Below, piece after piece: positions 18,379-27,284 of a stretch of 64,000 bases of DNA. A program made the position numbers and the translations under genes. Each line of letters starts with the position of its first letter. The stretch's first letter is position 1. This DNA comes from Poriferisodalis sp965231925. GTDB lineage: Bacteria > Actinomycetota > Acidimicrobiia > Acidimicrobiales > Poriferisodalaceae. The DNA lies in NCBI GenBank assembly GCA_965231925.1, contig OZ246894.1, forward strand, positions 2,418,001-2,482,000, written 5' to 3'. Below the pieces are notes generated by a model that saw only the letters and a program-made list of their open reading frames with translations, did no database searches and was not told where the DNA came from.

Positions 18379-20349
18379 ATGTCCGACGACCCCACTGCCG
18401 AGCCGTGGGACCTTTCCCCAGTTCCCGATCCGCCTGGGGCGCAGATCGCCGATGCCGCCGCAGCGCTCGACGAGGTCATCGCGGAGCTCCCTGGCGGCGG
18501 CGAGCAGCGAGCCGGTCAGGCCGAGATGGCAGCCGCCGTGCACCAAGCAATCTGCGACGGGGGCACGCTGCTGTGCCAGGCGGGCACCGGCGTCGGCAAA
18601 TCGCTCGCGTACTTGGTGCCCGCCGCGCTCGCTGCGGCCGCGGGCCGGCGCGTCGTCATCGCCACCGCGACCTTGGCATTGCAGGATCAGCTCGTCAGCA
18701 AGGATCTCCCGCTGGTGGCCGCTGGCATGGCCGAGCGGTTCGGGCGCCCGGTGCGGTGGGAAGTCCTCAAGGGCCGCAACAACTACCTGTGCCGGCACCG
18801 CTTCGGCGAGCGCGCGCAGCAGCACTTCGACCTCGCGGGCGGCCCCGCATCCCCCGCAGAGCTGGCACGCCAGCGTCAGCTCGCCGACATCGAGCAGTGG
18901 GCGCCCCGAACGCGTACCGGCGACCGTTCCGAGCTGACGGTCGCGCCCGACGCGCGGGTGTGGTCGTCGGTGTCGGTGAGCAGTACCGAGTGCATCGGCG
19001 CCGAGCGTTGCCCCCAGGGCCACCACTGCTTCGCCGAGGAGGCTCGTGCCCGCTCGGCGCGGGCCGAAATCGTCGTCACCAACCAGCACCTGTACTGCAT
19101 CGACCTGTTCGGCGACGGCTACCTGTTCGGACCGCACGACGCCGTGGTGTTCGATGAAGCGCACCAGCTCGAGCCCGTGGTGACCCAGGTGGCGGGTATA
19201 GAACTCACCCCCGCAGGCTTCGTGCGGCTCGCCGCCGAGGCTCGGGCCGTCGGCGCTGGCGGCACCGCGGCCGATGCCGTCGCCGACGTGGCAGCACGCC
19301 TTGCCAGCGAACTCGAGCCGCTGCGTGACACCCGGCTGGGCGCGATCACCGGCGACTTGGCCAGCCTACTCGAAGCAGCCGACGGACGTGTCGAGCAGCT
19401 TGCGTCGGAACTGCGCCGCGCCGACGGCGACGATTCGCCAGACCTAGAACGTCTGCGCGTCAGCCGGCTGGCGGCCGAGTCGCTCACTGCGCTGCGGATG
19501 GCTGCAAGCCCACCCCCCGGGACCGTCATCTTGGTGGAAGGGCGGGGACAGCTCCGCCTCGCACCGCTTGACGTGGGTGATCTGCTGGCCAGCCGTCTGT
19601 GGGGCCGCCAGGCATGCGTGCTCACCAGCGCGACGCTCGGCCCGCACTTTGTCCAGCGACTCGGTGTGCCCGCCGCTGACCACACCTATCTCTCGGTGGA
19701 CAGCCCGTTCGACTACCTCTCTCATGCGCTGCTGTACTGCGCCCGCCACCTGCCGGCGCCGACTCAAGAGGCGTACCGCGCCGCGGCGACCGGGGAGTTG
19801 GCGGCACTGGTCTCCGCAGTGGGAGGCCGCACGCTCGCGCTCTTCACGAGCTGGCGCGCTCTGCATGACACCGCAGACGCGCTCGGCGAACAGCTCGAGG
19901 GCATCCGGGTGCTCCGTCAAGGGCGCGACCTGTCCAACACTGCACTCCTCGAGGCGCTGGGCGACGACCCGGCGACCGTCGTCTGCGGAACGATGAGCTT
20001 CTGGCAGGGCGTGGATGTTGCCGGCCCGGCACTGTCCCTGCTGGCCATCGATCGACTGCCGTTCGCCCGTCCGAATGAACCGCTGGCCGCGGCGCGGCGC
20101 GAGGCGGCCGGCGACGACGCCTTCATGACCGTCGATGTGCCCAAGGCCGCGGACCTGCTGGCCCAGGGCGTGGGCCGGCTGATACGCACCACCACCGATC
20201 GGGGGGTGGTGGCGGTGCTCGACTCACGACTCGCTACTGCCGGATACCGGTCTCGCCTGCTCGACCCGCTCCCGCCCATGCGTCGCAGCGTGGACCAGGC
20301 CGAGGCGATCGAGTTTCTCGTTTCCATCCGAGAGCGGAACGTTCGCTGA
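18379..20349 (+). CDS. DinG/XPD-like ATP-dependent DNA helicase
   Basis: 656 residues from an ATG eight bases after GGAGG at 18371-18375. Walker A is CQAGTGVGKS (about 65-73), the DEAH box is VVFDEAHQL (about 259), and later helicase motifs include GTMSFWQGVDVAG and GVGRLIRT. Four cysteines between motifs I and II (one in NNYLCRHRF near 137, three in ECIGAERCPQGHHC near 205-217) match the [4Fe-4S] arrangement of XPD/DinG helicases. It probably unwinds 5'-tailed or structured DNA during repair. No SOS operator was seen in front of it. Confidence 0.93.
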   Translation: MSDDPTAEPWDLSPVPDPPGAQIADAAAALDEVIAELPGGGEQRAGQAEMAAAVHQAICDGGTLLCQAGTGVGKSLAYLVPAALAAAAGRRVVIATATLALQDQLVSKDLPLVAAGMAERFGRPVRWEVLKGRNNYLCRHRFGERAQQHFDLAGGPASPAELARQRQLADIEQWAPRTRTGDRSELTVAPDARVWSSVSVSSTECIGAERCPQGHHCFAEEARARSARAEIVVTNQHLYCIDLFGDGYLFGPHDAVVFDEAHQLEPVVTQVAGIELTPAGFVRLAAEARAVGAGGTAADAVADVAARLASELEPLRDTRLGAITGDLASLLEAADGRVEQLASELRRADGDDSPDLERLRVSRLAAESLTALRMAASPPPGTVILVEGRGQLRLAPLDVGDLLASRLWGRQACVLTSATLGPHFVQRLGVPAADHTYLSVDSPFDYLSHALLYCARHLPAPTQEAYRAAATGELAALVSAVGGRTLALFTSWRALHDTADALGEQLEGIRVLRQGRDLSNTALLEALGDDPATVVCGTMSFWQGVDVAGPALSLLAIDRLPFARPNEPLAAARREAAGDDAFMTVDVPKAADLLAQGVGRLIRTTTDRGVVAVLDSRLATAGYRSRLLDPLPPMRRSVDQAEAIEFLVSIRERNVR

Positions 20350-20360
20350 GCCTGCAGATC

Positions 20361-21242
20361 TCAGCCGTGGGGACCCGAGGGTGCTTCGGGCGCGAGCATC
20401 CGGGCGACGGCATCAGGGGTGCGCTGCCAGTCCGGCTCGACGCGAACTCGCAGCTCGAGGTACACGCCGTCGAGACCGAGCTCGCGGCGTGCCGCTGTGC
20501 CGACATCGCGGAGCATCCGTCCTCCCCGACCGATGACGATCCCTTTCTGGGAGGGCCGTTCCACGGCGATGTCGCAGCGGATGCGATCCGGCTCCCATTC
20601 GGTGACTCGCACCGCAATGCTGTAGGGCAGCTCGTCGTCCAGCCGTGCCAGCAACTGCTCGCGCACTGCCTCAGATATCCGCCACGCGTCGGGCAAGTCG
20701 GTGATGCTCTCAGGGGGGAAATAGGCCGGGCCTTCAGCCAGGCCAGCCGCGAGGTGGGTGATCAGCGCATCAGTGCCGTCGCCGGTGATCCCCGAGACGG
20801 GAAAGTACGCGCCGGCATCGAATTCCGCTGCGGCGGCGAGCTGGGCCAACACCTGAGCTCTCGACGCCCGATCGCACTTCGTGACTGCAACGACGGTGGA
20901 CGCACCCGCTGGCAGCGACTCCCAGATCAGTCGGTCTCCACGGCCCAGCGGGGCGGTTGCGTCGAGGACCATGCAGATCACGTCCACCGGCTCGAGGTCG
21001 GCGATGGCCGTGCGCGCGGTTTCGTTGAGCTGCTCGCCCAAGGAGGTGACCGGTTTGGCGATGCCAGGCGTGTCGACGAAGACGATCTGCGCGTCCCGCA
21101 AATGTCGCACACCCATGACGCGCAGACGTGTGGTCTGCGGCTTGGCGGAGGCGATGCTGACCTTGGCCCCGACGAGGCAATTCAACAGCGTGGACTTGCC
21201 CGCGTTGGGGCGCCCGACGACGGTCACAAAGCCTGAGCGCAT
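20361..21242 (-). CDS. era: GTPase Era
   Basis: 16S rRNA and 30S maturation GTPase. 293 residues from the ATG at 21242, beginning MRSGFVTVVGRPNAGKST. G1 is GRPNAGKS, G3 VDTPG and G4 TKCD, a variant of NKxD. The C-terminal KH domain shows ERPSQKGIVIGRGGRMLRDVG. A long open frame continues upstream through the repeat tract of the previous gene, but the Era N-terminus fixes the start. It ends close to the convergent dinG stop and follows the corC-like gene by 13 bases in the phoH-ybeY-corC-era run. Confidence 0.95.
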   Translation of the reverse strand: MRSGFVTVVGRPNAGKSTLLNCLVGAKVSIASAKPQTTRLRVMGVRHLRDAQIVFVDTPGIAKPVTSLGEQLNETARTAIADLEPVDVICMVLDATAPLGRGDRLIWESLPAGASTVVAVTKCDRASRAQVLAQLAAAAEFDAGAYFPVSGITGDGTDALITHLAAGLAEGPAYFPPESITDLPDAWRISEAVREQLLARLDDELPYSIAVRVTEWEPDRIRCDIAVERPSQKGIVIGRGGRMLRDVGTAARRELGLDGVYLELRVRVEPDWQRTPDAVARMLAPEAPSGPHG

Positions 21243-21255
21243 CGCTCCCCCGGAG

Positions 21256-22710
21256 CTACCCGGCGCCCGGCGGGCCCGAACCGCCGGCCCCCGCACTGCG
21301 TGAGCCGGCACTGTCTGAGCCGGCACCGTGTGAGCCGGCACCGTGTGAGCCGGCACTGTGTGAGCCGGCACTGTGTGAGCCGGCACTGTGTGAGCCGGCA
21401 CTGTGTGAGCCGGCACTGGGCCGGGCGCCGACGAGGTTGATGCGCCGGCCGGCCACCTCGAGCGCAGACAGGCACCAGCCGTCGAGTTCGGTGGTCTCTC
21501 CTGTTTCGGGCACGTGACCCATACGGTCGAGCACCAAGCCGCCGACCGTGTCCCAGTCGCCGGCCGGCAACCGCAGCTCGAGCACCTCAGCCAATCGTGA
21601 CGCCGGCAGCCGTCCAGAAAACAGGAACGCGTTGTCACCGACGACCTGCACGAGTGCCTCGTCGGCGTCGTACTCGTCAGCGATCTCCCCGACGAGCTCT
21701 TCGATGATGTCCTCAAGCGTGACCAGTCCGGCCACGCCGCCGTATTCGTCAACCGCGATTGCGAGGTGGGACTTGGACTCCTGCATCTCACGCATCAGGT
21801 CGCTGACTCGTTTCGTCTCGGGCACGAAGGTGGCCGGTCGGAGCACCTGCGCGCACGTGACCGATCCATCTGAAGGAGTGCCGTGCAGGTAGGCAGCGAC
21901 GAGATCTTTCGCCAGCACGATTCCCCGGATGTCGTCGACACTGGCGCCGGTCACCGGCAAGCGTGTGAAGCCAGACGCGATGACCTGCTCCAGCGCATCG
22001 GCGACGCTGTCATCGAGGCCGACCGTGATCATGTCAGGGCGAGGCACCATCACCTCGCGCACGATCGTGTCCCCAAGCTCCATGATCTGGCCGATCAGCT
22101 CGGCCTCACTGTCCTCGATCAGGCTCGCTTGCGCCGCTGCGGAGGCAAGCGCCACCAACTCGTCTTCGGTGACCTCGCCGCTGTCGTCATGGGTCGCAGC
22201 CGGCCCGACTGCCCTTGCTGGGACTGCGAGCAGTCGCGCGACCCAAGCAAGCGGCCCCGTGCGGGCAAGCACGCGGGCGACCGGCGCGAGAACCCGAGCC
22301 ATTCGGTCGTTGGCCTCAACGCCCCAGCGGCGGGGCATCGCCTCGGTCACGCCGAACAGCACGATCGCCGTCACGGCCATGGCGGCGATGATGCCTGCCG
22401 CTGTAGTGCGACTTGCGGCGATCCAGGTGACGGCGCCCACCAGCGTCACTTGGGCCAAGACCCGCAGCAATGAGACCGGGCCCAGCACGACCTCCCGGTC
22501 GGCAACGAGCTGTTCCAGCGAGGCTTTCGGCGTCGCGCCCGAGTGCCCGTTGTCGCGGTCGCCGTTGTGCCGTTCGCTGTTCCCGTTGGACTCGTCGAGG
22601 CCCGATGCGCGCGCTCGCCCGAGGCGGACGAACGTCGCTTCGATCAGTCGCAGGAACATGGCCGCCGCGAGCAGGATTGCTGCTGCGACGGCACCCAGCA
22701 CCCAGTTCAT
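21256..22710 (-). CDS. HlyC/CorC family (CNNM-CBS) membrane protein with repetitive C-terminus
   Basis: 484 residues. The ATG at 22710 forms ATGA with the ybeY stop; a GTG four codons earlier is possible. An N-terminal membrane region with about three helices is followed by a Bateman CBS pair (around IMELGDTIVREVMVPRPDM, GFTRLPVTGASVDDIRGIVLAKDL and HLAIAVDEYGGVAGLVTLEDIIEELVGEI) and a CorC_HlyC transporter-associated domain (DAFLFSGRLPASRLAEVLEL-like). Family members are linked to magnesium/cobalt efflux or adenylate sensing. The last 45 or so residues are repeats of GSHSA encoded by a 15-base tandem array, probably disordered and absent from typical homologues. Confidence 0.9.
   Translation of the reverse strand: MNWVLGAVAAAILLAAAMFLRLIEATFVRLGRARASGLDESNGNSERHNGDRDNGHSGATPKASLEQLVADREVVLGPVSLLRVLAQVTLVGAVTWIAASRTTAAGIIAAMAVTAIVLFGVTEAMPRRWGVEANDRMARVLAPVARVLARTGPLAWVARLLAVPARAVGPAATHDDSGEVTEDELVALASAAAQASLIEDSEAELIGQIMELGDTIVREVMVPRPDMITVGLDDSVADALEQVIASGFTRLPVTGASVDDIRGIVLAKDLVAAYLHGTPSDGSVTCAQVLRPATFVPETKRVSDLMREMQESKSHLAIAVDEYGGVAGLVTLEDIIEELVGEIADEYDADEALVQVVGDNAFLFSGRLPASRLAEVLELRLPAGDWDTVGGLVLDRMGHVPETGETTELDGWCLSALEVAGRRINLVGARPSAGSHSAGSHSAGSHSAGSHSAGSHGAGSHGAGSDSAGSRSAGAGGSGPPGAG
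21301..21420. repeat. Eight tandem 15-base units inside the corC-like gene
   Basis: Eight consecutive units of tgagccggcactgtg or one-base variants of it (first unit ends gtc, second and third have accgtg, last ends ggg). Read on the minus strand in frame they encode repeated five-residue GSHSA/GSHGA. The unit is a multiple of three, so copy changes keep the frame. Confidence 0.97.
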
Positions 22711-23333
22711 GGACGGCTCCACAACCTGTGCAGGTGCTCAGTCTCGCGGGCGCGCATGGCCGCGGCCTCGGCAGGCGCCGCGTGGTCCATGCCGAGCAAG
22801 TGCAGCACGCCGTGCACGACCAGAAGATCGATTTCCGCAAAGATGCTGCCGTCGTGCCCCGGACGCAATCCGGTTGCTGCAGCAGCGTTCGACGCCGCGA
22901 CGGCTGGACACACGACGATGTCGCCGACCAAGACGGGGCCGGCCAGGACTGGGTCGGCCCCTGGGTCGCTCGTCGCCTGCTCGCCGCTGGCGAGATCCAG
23001 CGGGAATGCGAGCACATCAGTCGGCCCGGTCTGACCCATGTGAGCTTCGTTCAGCCGGCCCATCTCGTCCGAACCGATGAACGTGACAGCGGTTTGCGAG
23101 CCTGTCGGCACTCCTTCGGCTTCGAGCACTTGCCGCACGAACACGCTGTAGCGCTCCGGATCGAGCTGCACATCGGTCTGGTGATCTTCGATCAGCACGC
23201 TGTGCACGCCGATACCGGGGACCTCGTCGCTGCCGTGGTTACAGGGATCGGCCGAGGAGGAACGGCTCGCTTGCGAGCTTCGCTCCCCCGTCTGTTCACT
23301 CGCTGCCGTTGCGTTGTGCGTCACGTCGGTCAT
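22707..23333 (-). CDS. ybeY: Endoribonuclease YbeY
   Basis: Zinc-dependent RNase for 16S rRNA 3'-end maturation and ribosome quality control. About 208 residues from ATG at 23333, which overlaps the end of phoH by 38 bases; the Ser-rich first 40 residues are unusual, so an internal start nearer GIGVHSVLIEDHQ is possible. The catalytic zinc motif is HGVLHLLGMDH, and the conserved strand before it reads GDIVVCP. phoH-ybeY-corC-era order is the standard neighbourhood. Confidence 0.94.
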   Translation of the reverse strand: MTDVTHNATAASEQTGERSSQASRSSSADPCNHGSDEVPGIGVHSVLIEDHQTDVQLDPERYSVFVRQVLEAEGVPTGSQTAVTFIGSDEMGRLNEAHMGQTGPTDVLAFPLDLASGEQATSDPGADPVLAGPVLVGDIVVCPAVAASNAAAATGLRPGHDGSIFAEIDLLVVHGVLHLLGMDHAAPAEAAAMRARETEHLHRLWSRP

Positions 23334-24258
23334 ATGCCGCCACGATGTCGCCGACGATGCGATGCCGGGTGATGTCCCTCCTGCCGAGGCGCGCGAACGC
23401 AAGGCCGCCAATCCCGTCCAAGGCCTGTTCGACGTCCAGCAGGCCGCTCTTGCCGCCGGGCACATCGATCTGTGTCCGGTCGCCGGTGACGACCACTTTG
23501 GAGCCGAAGCCGATGCGGGTCAGGAACATCTTCATCTGCTCTGGCGTGGTGTTCTGCGCTTCGTCCAAGATGATGAAGCTGTCGTTCAGGGTGCGGCCGC
23601 GCATGAATGCCAGCGGCGCCACATCGATGGTCTTTCGTTCGAGCAGCTTGCCGGCAGTCTCCACATCGAGCATGTCGTACAGCGAGTCATACAGCGGAGC
23701 GAGGTACGGGTCGATCTTGGCCATCAGGTCCCCCGGCAGGAACCCGAGCCGCTCGCCCGCTTCCACTGCCGGGCGGGTGAGCACGATGCGCCGCACTGCC
23801 TTCGACATCAAAGCGTCGACCGCAAGCGCCACTGCGAGCCATGTCTTGCCGGTGCCCGCAGGCCCGACGGCGAATGTCACGATGTTCGAGCGCACAAGCT
23901 CCACGTAGCGCTTCTGGCCGGCGCTCTTGGCACGCACGACCCTGCCATTGGGGGCGCGCACAATCGGGGCTGACAGCACGTCGCTCGGGCTCTCGTCGGC
24001 CTCGACCATGTCGATGACGCGGTCGAGCACCGCCGGTTCGATGCGCTGGCCGGCCTCGAGGACCTGCACCATCTCCTCGAAGACCTGACCGACGAGCGCC
24101 GCGCTGGGGCCGGCGACGGTGATCTCGTTGCCTCGCACATGGATGTCGGCGTCTTCGAAGTGGTCCGCCACGAGCCGCAAGTGCTCGTCGCGCTGGCCGA
24201 GCACGCCGACCATGAGGTGATTGCCCGGAACATGTATCCGAACCTGGGTGTCGGTCAC
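23296..24258 (-). CDS. PhoH-like ATPase
   Basis: 320 residues from a GTG start. An N-terminal KH-like segment precedes the ATPase core: Walker A GPAGTGKTWLAVALAV, the conserved RRIVLTRPAVEAGERLGFLPGD stretch split by positions, FMRGRTLNDSFIILDEAQN as Walker B, and VVTGDRTQIDVP. Matches PhoH in length and motif order. Its role is RNA-associated; operon position before ybeY supports a ribosome or RNA metabolism function, although the exact reaction is unproven. Confidence 0.94.
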   Translation of the reverse strand: MTDTQVRIHVPGNHLMVGVLGQRDEHLRLVADHFEDADIHVRGNEITVAGPSAALVGQVFEEMVQVLEAGQRIEPAVLDRVIDMVEADESPSDVLSAPIVRAPNGRVVRAKSAGQKRYVELVRSNIVTFAVGPAGTGKTWLAVALAVDALMSKAVRRIVLTRPAVEAGERLGFLPGDLMAKIDPYLAPLYDSLYDMLDVETAGKLLERKTIDVAPLAFMRGRTLNDSFIILDEAQNTTPEQMKMFLTRIGFGSKVVVTGDRTQIDVPGGKSGLLDVEQALDGIGGLAFARLGRRDITRHRIVGDIVAAYDRRDAQRNGSE

Positions 24259-24441
24259 CCTGTGGTGCCGCCTGCGCTCGACGGCCCAGCGCTCGTTGCG
24301 GCGCTCATTGACCTGTCCTCATCGGCCGGCGCTCATGGACAGGGCGCGCCAACACGGCAATCGGGGGTGCCGACGGTTGGTTCGGTCACGATGCGGCCAA
24401 GGCTAGTCGCGTGCCGCGATCACCCATCAGACACATGGAAC

Positions 24442-24660
24442 TCACGACCGCAAGCGGGCATAGATCTCCTTGCAGGCTGGGCATACCGGGTAGCGCTCGC
24501 CGTCGTGGGTGGGCACCCACTTCTTTCCGCACAGCGCCACGACCGTTTCGCCGCTGACCGCTGAGCGGGTCAGTGCAGTCTTGTCGACATAGTGCGAGAA
24601 CCGATCGTGGTCGCCATCGGTCGTGCGGGTGTCGGGGCGGTCGATGACCTCAGTCTCCAT
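24442..24660 (-). CDS. DUF3039 family protein
   Basis: 72 residues, ATG start at 24660. The sequence contains SHYVDKTALTRSAVSGE, VALCGKKWVPT and YPVCPACKEIY, matching the actinobacterial DUF3039 family as I recall it. Three cysteines (one in LCGKKW, two in CPAC) suggest a small zinc ribbon. Function unknown. It is divergent from the MFS-ferrochelatase gene, with about 170 bases between their starts serving both promoters. A longer upstream frame is arginine-rich noise. Confidence 0.8.
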   Translation of the reverse strand: METEVIDRPDTRTTDGDHDRFSHYVDKTALTRSAVSGETVVALCGKKWVPTHDGERYPVCPACKEIYARLRS

Positions 24661-24833
24661 ACGGCCTTCACCGTACGGCAGTAATGTGCCTGCTCGCGTC
24701 GCTACCGCGTCTCGGGGCAGACGCGCGTCGAAGGGGCAGCCCGCGCACAGCATGGCCATCACGACCTCCCAGCCGTCACAGGCCGGCTCAGGCTGCGCAG
24801 CCGCACCCCAGGCGCCCTGCTCGTGACACGCCG

Positions 24834-27284
24834 ATGAACATGCCAGCCTCGGCAGCCCGATTGGACTCCGCCGCCGCCTGGGTGGTCGCCCTGTCGGCAG
24901 CGCTCGCCACATTCGCGGTCTTCGGGGTGGCCTACAGCTTCGGCGCGTTCTTCTCGGCCATCGGCAACGAGTTCGGCGTCGGCGCAAGCCAGACATCGCT
25001 GTTCTTCTCTCTCACCACATTCGCCTACTTCACGCTGGGCATCCTCACCGGCCGGGTCGCTGACCGGATCGGGCCTCGGCCCGTGCTTGTCGCCGGTGCC
25101 GCCGCCATGTTCGTCGGCATGTGGCTGACCTCGCTGGTCGACAACCTCTGGCTCGCGTACGCCACGTACACGCTGGGCGTGGGCGTCGGCGTGGCGTGCG
25201 CATATGTGCCGATGGTGGCCGTGGTCGGCGGCTGGTTCGAACGTCGCAGGGTTGCGGCGATGGGCGTCGCCGTCGCAGGCATCGGCCTGGGCACTTTGGT
25301 GGGCTCTCCCGTCGCGGACGAGCTGATCGAAGCATTCGGCTGGCGTTCCAGCTACCGCATCTTGGCGACGGCGGCGGCGGCACTGATGCTGGTGGCGGCG
25401 ATCGGCGCCCGACGTGCCCCAGGCCATGTCGAGGTAGGCCAACTGCCGCCGTTGCGGGCACTGCTGCACGGCAAAGCCGCAACGTTCACCTTGCTGTACC
25501 TGTCCATGCTGCTGCTCAGCGCATGCTTGTTCATCCCCTTCGTCTACATACCTGACTACGTGTCGGATCTGGGCCGGTCGGGCGGCGCCTTGCTGGTCGG
25601 CATCATCGGCGGAGCGTCCGTCGTGGGGCGGCTCGGACTCGGTGCGCTGGGCAGCTTCGTGCCGCTGATGCGGCTGTACCAGATCTCGTTCCTCGCAATG
25701 GCGCTCAGCTTCCTGCTGTGGCTCGGGGCGGAGCTCAACGTGTGGCTGCTGCTGGTGTTCGCCGTCGTCATGGGCCTCAGCTACGGCGGCTTCATCGCGC
25801 TGTCGCCGGCAGTCGCAGCAGCATTGTTCGGGCCCGTCGGGCTCGGCGGCGTGCTCGGTGCGCTGTACACCGCGGCCGGCATGGGGGCCATGATCGGTCC
25901 ACCGGTCATGGGGCTGCTGGTGGACAGCGGCGGCTACAACCTCACCATCGTCGTGGCGATGGCAGTGGGCTTGGGTGCCGTCCCGTTGCTGATGGCTGCG
26001 ACGCGCAGCGCCGCCGGCCAGACCTCGACTGACGCAACGCCGCGAGTTGCCATGAACCCTCCGCCGCCAGGCGGCACCGCTGCCATTGCCGCTGCCGGCC
26101 GAGCCGACAAGGGCGGCGGCCCCGCGCTCACAGCACCCGCCGAACACGTCTCGACTGCGCCCGTCCGGCTGAGCAATGCTGCCCCCGCTACCCGGCTGAG
26201 GGACGTGGCACCCGTTGGCGGAGTCGGCCGCAGCACACCTGTAACGATGCAGCAGTTCCGGGCTGCGCCCATCGAACGGTCACTGGGGCCTGCTGCGATC
26301 GATTCCGTACTGCTGCTGTCGTTCGGGGGGCCTGAGGCCCCCGATGATGTGATGCCTTTCCTGGCCAACGTGACACGGGGGCGCGACGTCCCGCCTGAGC
26401 GGCTCGCCCGGGTTGAAGCGCAGTACCTGCGTCACGGTGGCGTGAGCCCGATCAACGAGCAGAATCGCGCCGTGCTGGCAGCTATCTCGAAGGAATTCGC
26501 TCGCCGAGGAATGCCACTGGCGTGCTACTGGGGAAACCGCAATTGGCATCCGTACCTGCGAGACACGGTCGACCAGATGGTCGTCGAGGCCCGCCGGCAC
26601 GCCGCCGTGATCGTGACCTCCGCGTTCAGCTCGTACTCGGGCTGCCGTCAGTACATCGAGGATCTCGCGCGGGCGTCGAACGACGTGCCTGGGGCACCGC
26701 AGATGTCGCGGGTGCGCGTCTACGGCAATCATCCCGGTTTCGCCGGCGCCGTCGCCGAGCGCATCGGCGAGGCGCTCGAGGGAGCACGCCTGCGCAACGA
26801 CGTGCACACCCTGTTCACCGCGCACAGCCTGCCGAGCGCGATGGCTGCATCGTGCGACTACGAGGCGCAGCTCGCGGACGCGGCAGCGACCGTCGCCGAC
26901 CTTGCAGGCCTCTGCGGCGAGACCGAGGTCGTCTACCAGTCCCGCAGCGGCCCGCCACCGGTGCCGTGGCTGGAACCGGACATCAACGATCGCCTCACCC
27001 AGCTCGGCTCGAAGGGCTGCCGGGCCGTTCTTGTCGTTCCGCTGGGTTTCGTCTCGGACCACATGGAAGTGCTGGTCGACCTCGACATCACCGCCCGAGC
27101 GACCGCGGCCCGTGCAGGCATCACCATGGTGCGTGCCCGCTCGGTCGGCACGCACCCGCTGTTCGTCGAAGCGCTGGTCGATCTCGTGTGCGAGACAGCC
27201 GGTCTGCGAACGAAGCGGCCATCGGTCGGGGCTCTCGGTCCGCGACCGGACGCTTGCACACCAGCCTGCTGCCCGGCGCGCTAG
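24834..27284 (+). CDS. Fusion of MFS transporter and (coproporphyrin) ferrochelatase
   Basis: 816 residues in one uninterrupted frame from ATG at 24834. Residues 12-390 form a 12-helix major facilitator, closest by eye to the monocarboxylate/oxalate-formate type (GRVADRIGPRPVLVAGA, GGWFERRRVAAMGVAVAGIGLG). A roughly 95-residue Ala/Pro/Gly-rich linker follows. From about 488 is a full ferrochelatase: LLLSFGGPEAPDD, GVSPINEQNR, FTAHSLPSAM with catalytic His664, YQSRSGPPPVPWLEPD and GFVSDHMEVLVDLD with Glu745. Cys604 (YSGC) and the terminal Cys808, Cys812, Cys813 could bind the [2Fe-2S] cluster known in mycobacterial ferrochelatase. It inserts iron into a porphyrin; what the transporter moves is unknown. 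Confidence 0.88.
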   Translation: MNMPASAARLDSAAAWVVALSAALATFAVFGVAYSFGAFFSAIGNEFGVGASQTSLFFSLTTFAYFTLGILTGRVADRIGPRPVLVAGAAAMFVGMWLTSLVDNLWLAYATYTLGVGVGVACAYVPMVAVVGGWFERRRVAAMGVAVAGIGLGTLVGSPVADELIEAFGWRSSYRILATAAAALMLVAAIGARRAPGHVEVGQLPPLRALLHGKAATFTLLYLSMLLLSACLFIPFVYIPDYVSDLGRSGGALLVGIIGGASVVGRLGLGALGSFVPLMRLYQISFLAMALSFLLWLGAELNVWLLLVFAVVMGLSYGGFIALSPAVAAALFGPVGLGGVLGALYTAAGMGAMIGPPVMGLLVDSGGYNLTIVVAMAVGLGAVPLLMAATRSAAGQTSTDATPRVAMNPPPPGGTAAIAAAGRADKGGGPALTAPAEHVSTAPVRLSNAAPATRLRDVAPVGGVGRSTPVTMQQFRAAPIERSLGPAAIDSVLLLSFGGPEAPDDVMPFLANVTRGRDVPPERLARVEAQYLRHGGVSPINEQNRAVLAAISKEFARRGMPLACYWGNRNWHPYLRDTVDQMVVEARRHAAVIVTSAFSSYSGCRQYIEDLARASNDVPGAPQMSRVRVYGNHPGFAGAVAERIGEALEGARLRNDVHTLFTAHSLPSAMAASCDYEAQLADAAATVADLAGLCGETEVVYQSRSGPPPVPWLEPDINDRLTQLGSKGCRAVLVVPLGFVSDHMEVLVDLDITARATAARAGITMVRARSVGTHPLFVEALVDLVCETAGLRTKRPSVGALGPRPDACTPACCPAR

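Noticed and set aside
20335..20350. Palindrome ggaacgttcg as a LexA box
   Set aside because: Spacing does not match TCGAAC-N4-GTTCGA and it lies in the end of the dinG-like gene rather than before a start.
21301..21420. Possible CRISPR or iteron array
   Set aside because: 15-base tandem units without spacers, in frame within a coding gene.
20361..21791. N-terminally extended Era with repeat domain
   Set aside because: The extension is a second-frame reading of the corC repeat array; the Era start MRSGFVTVVGRPNAGKST is standard.
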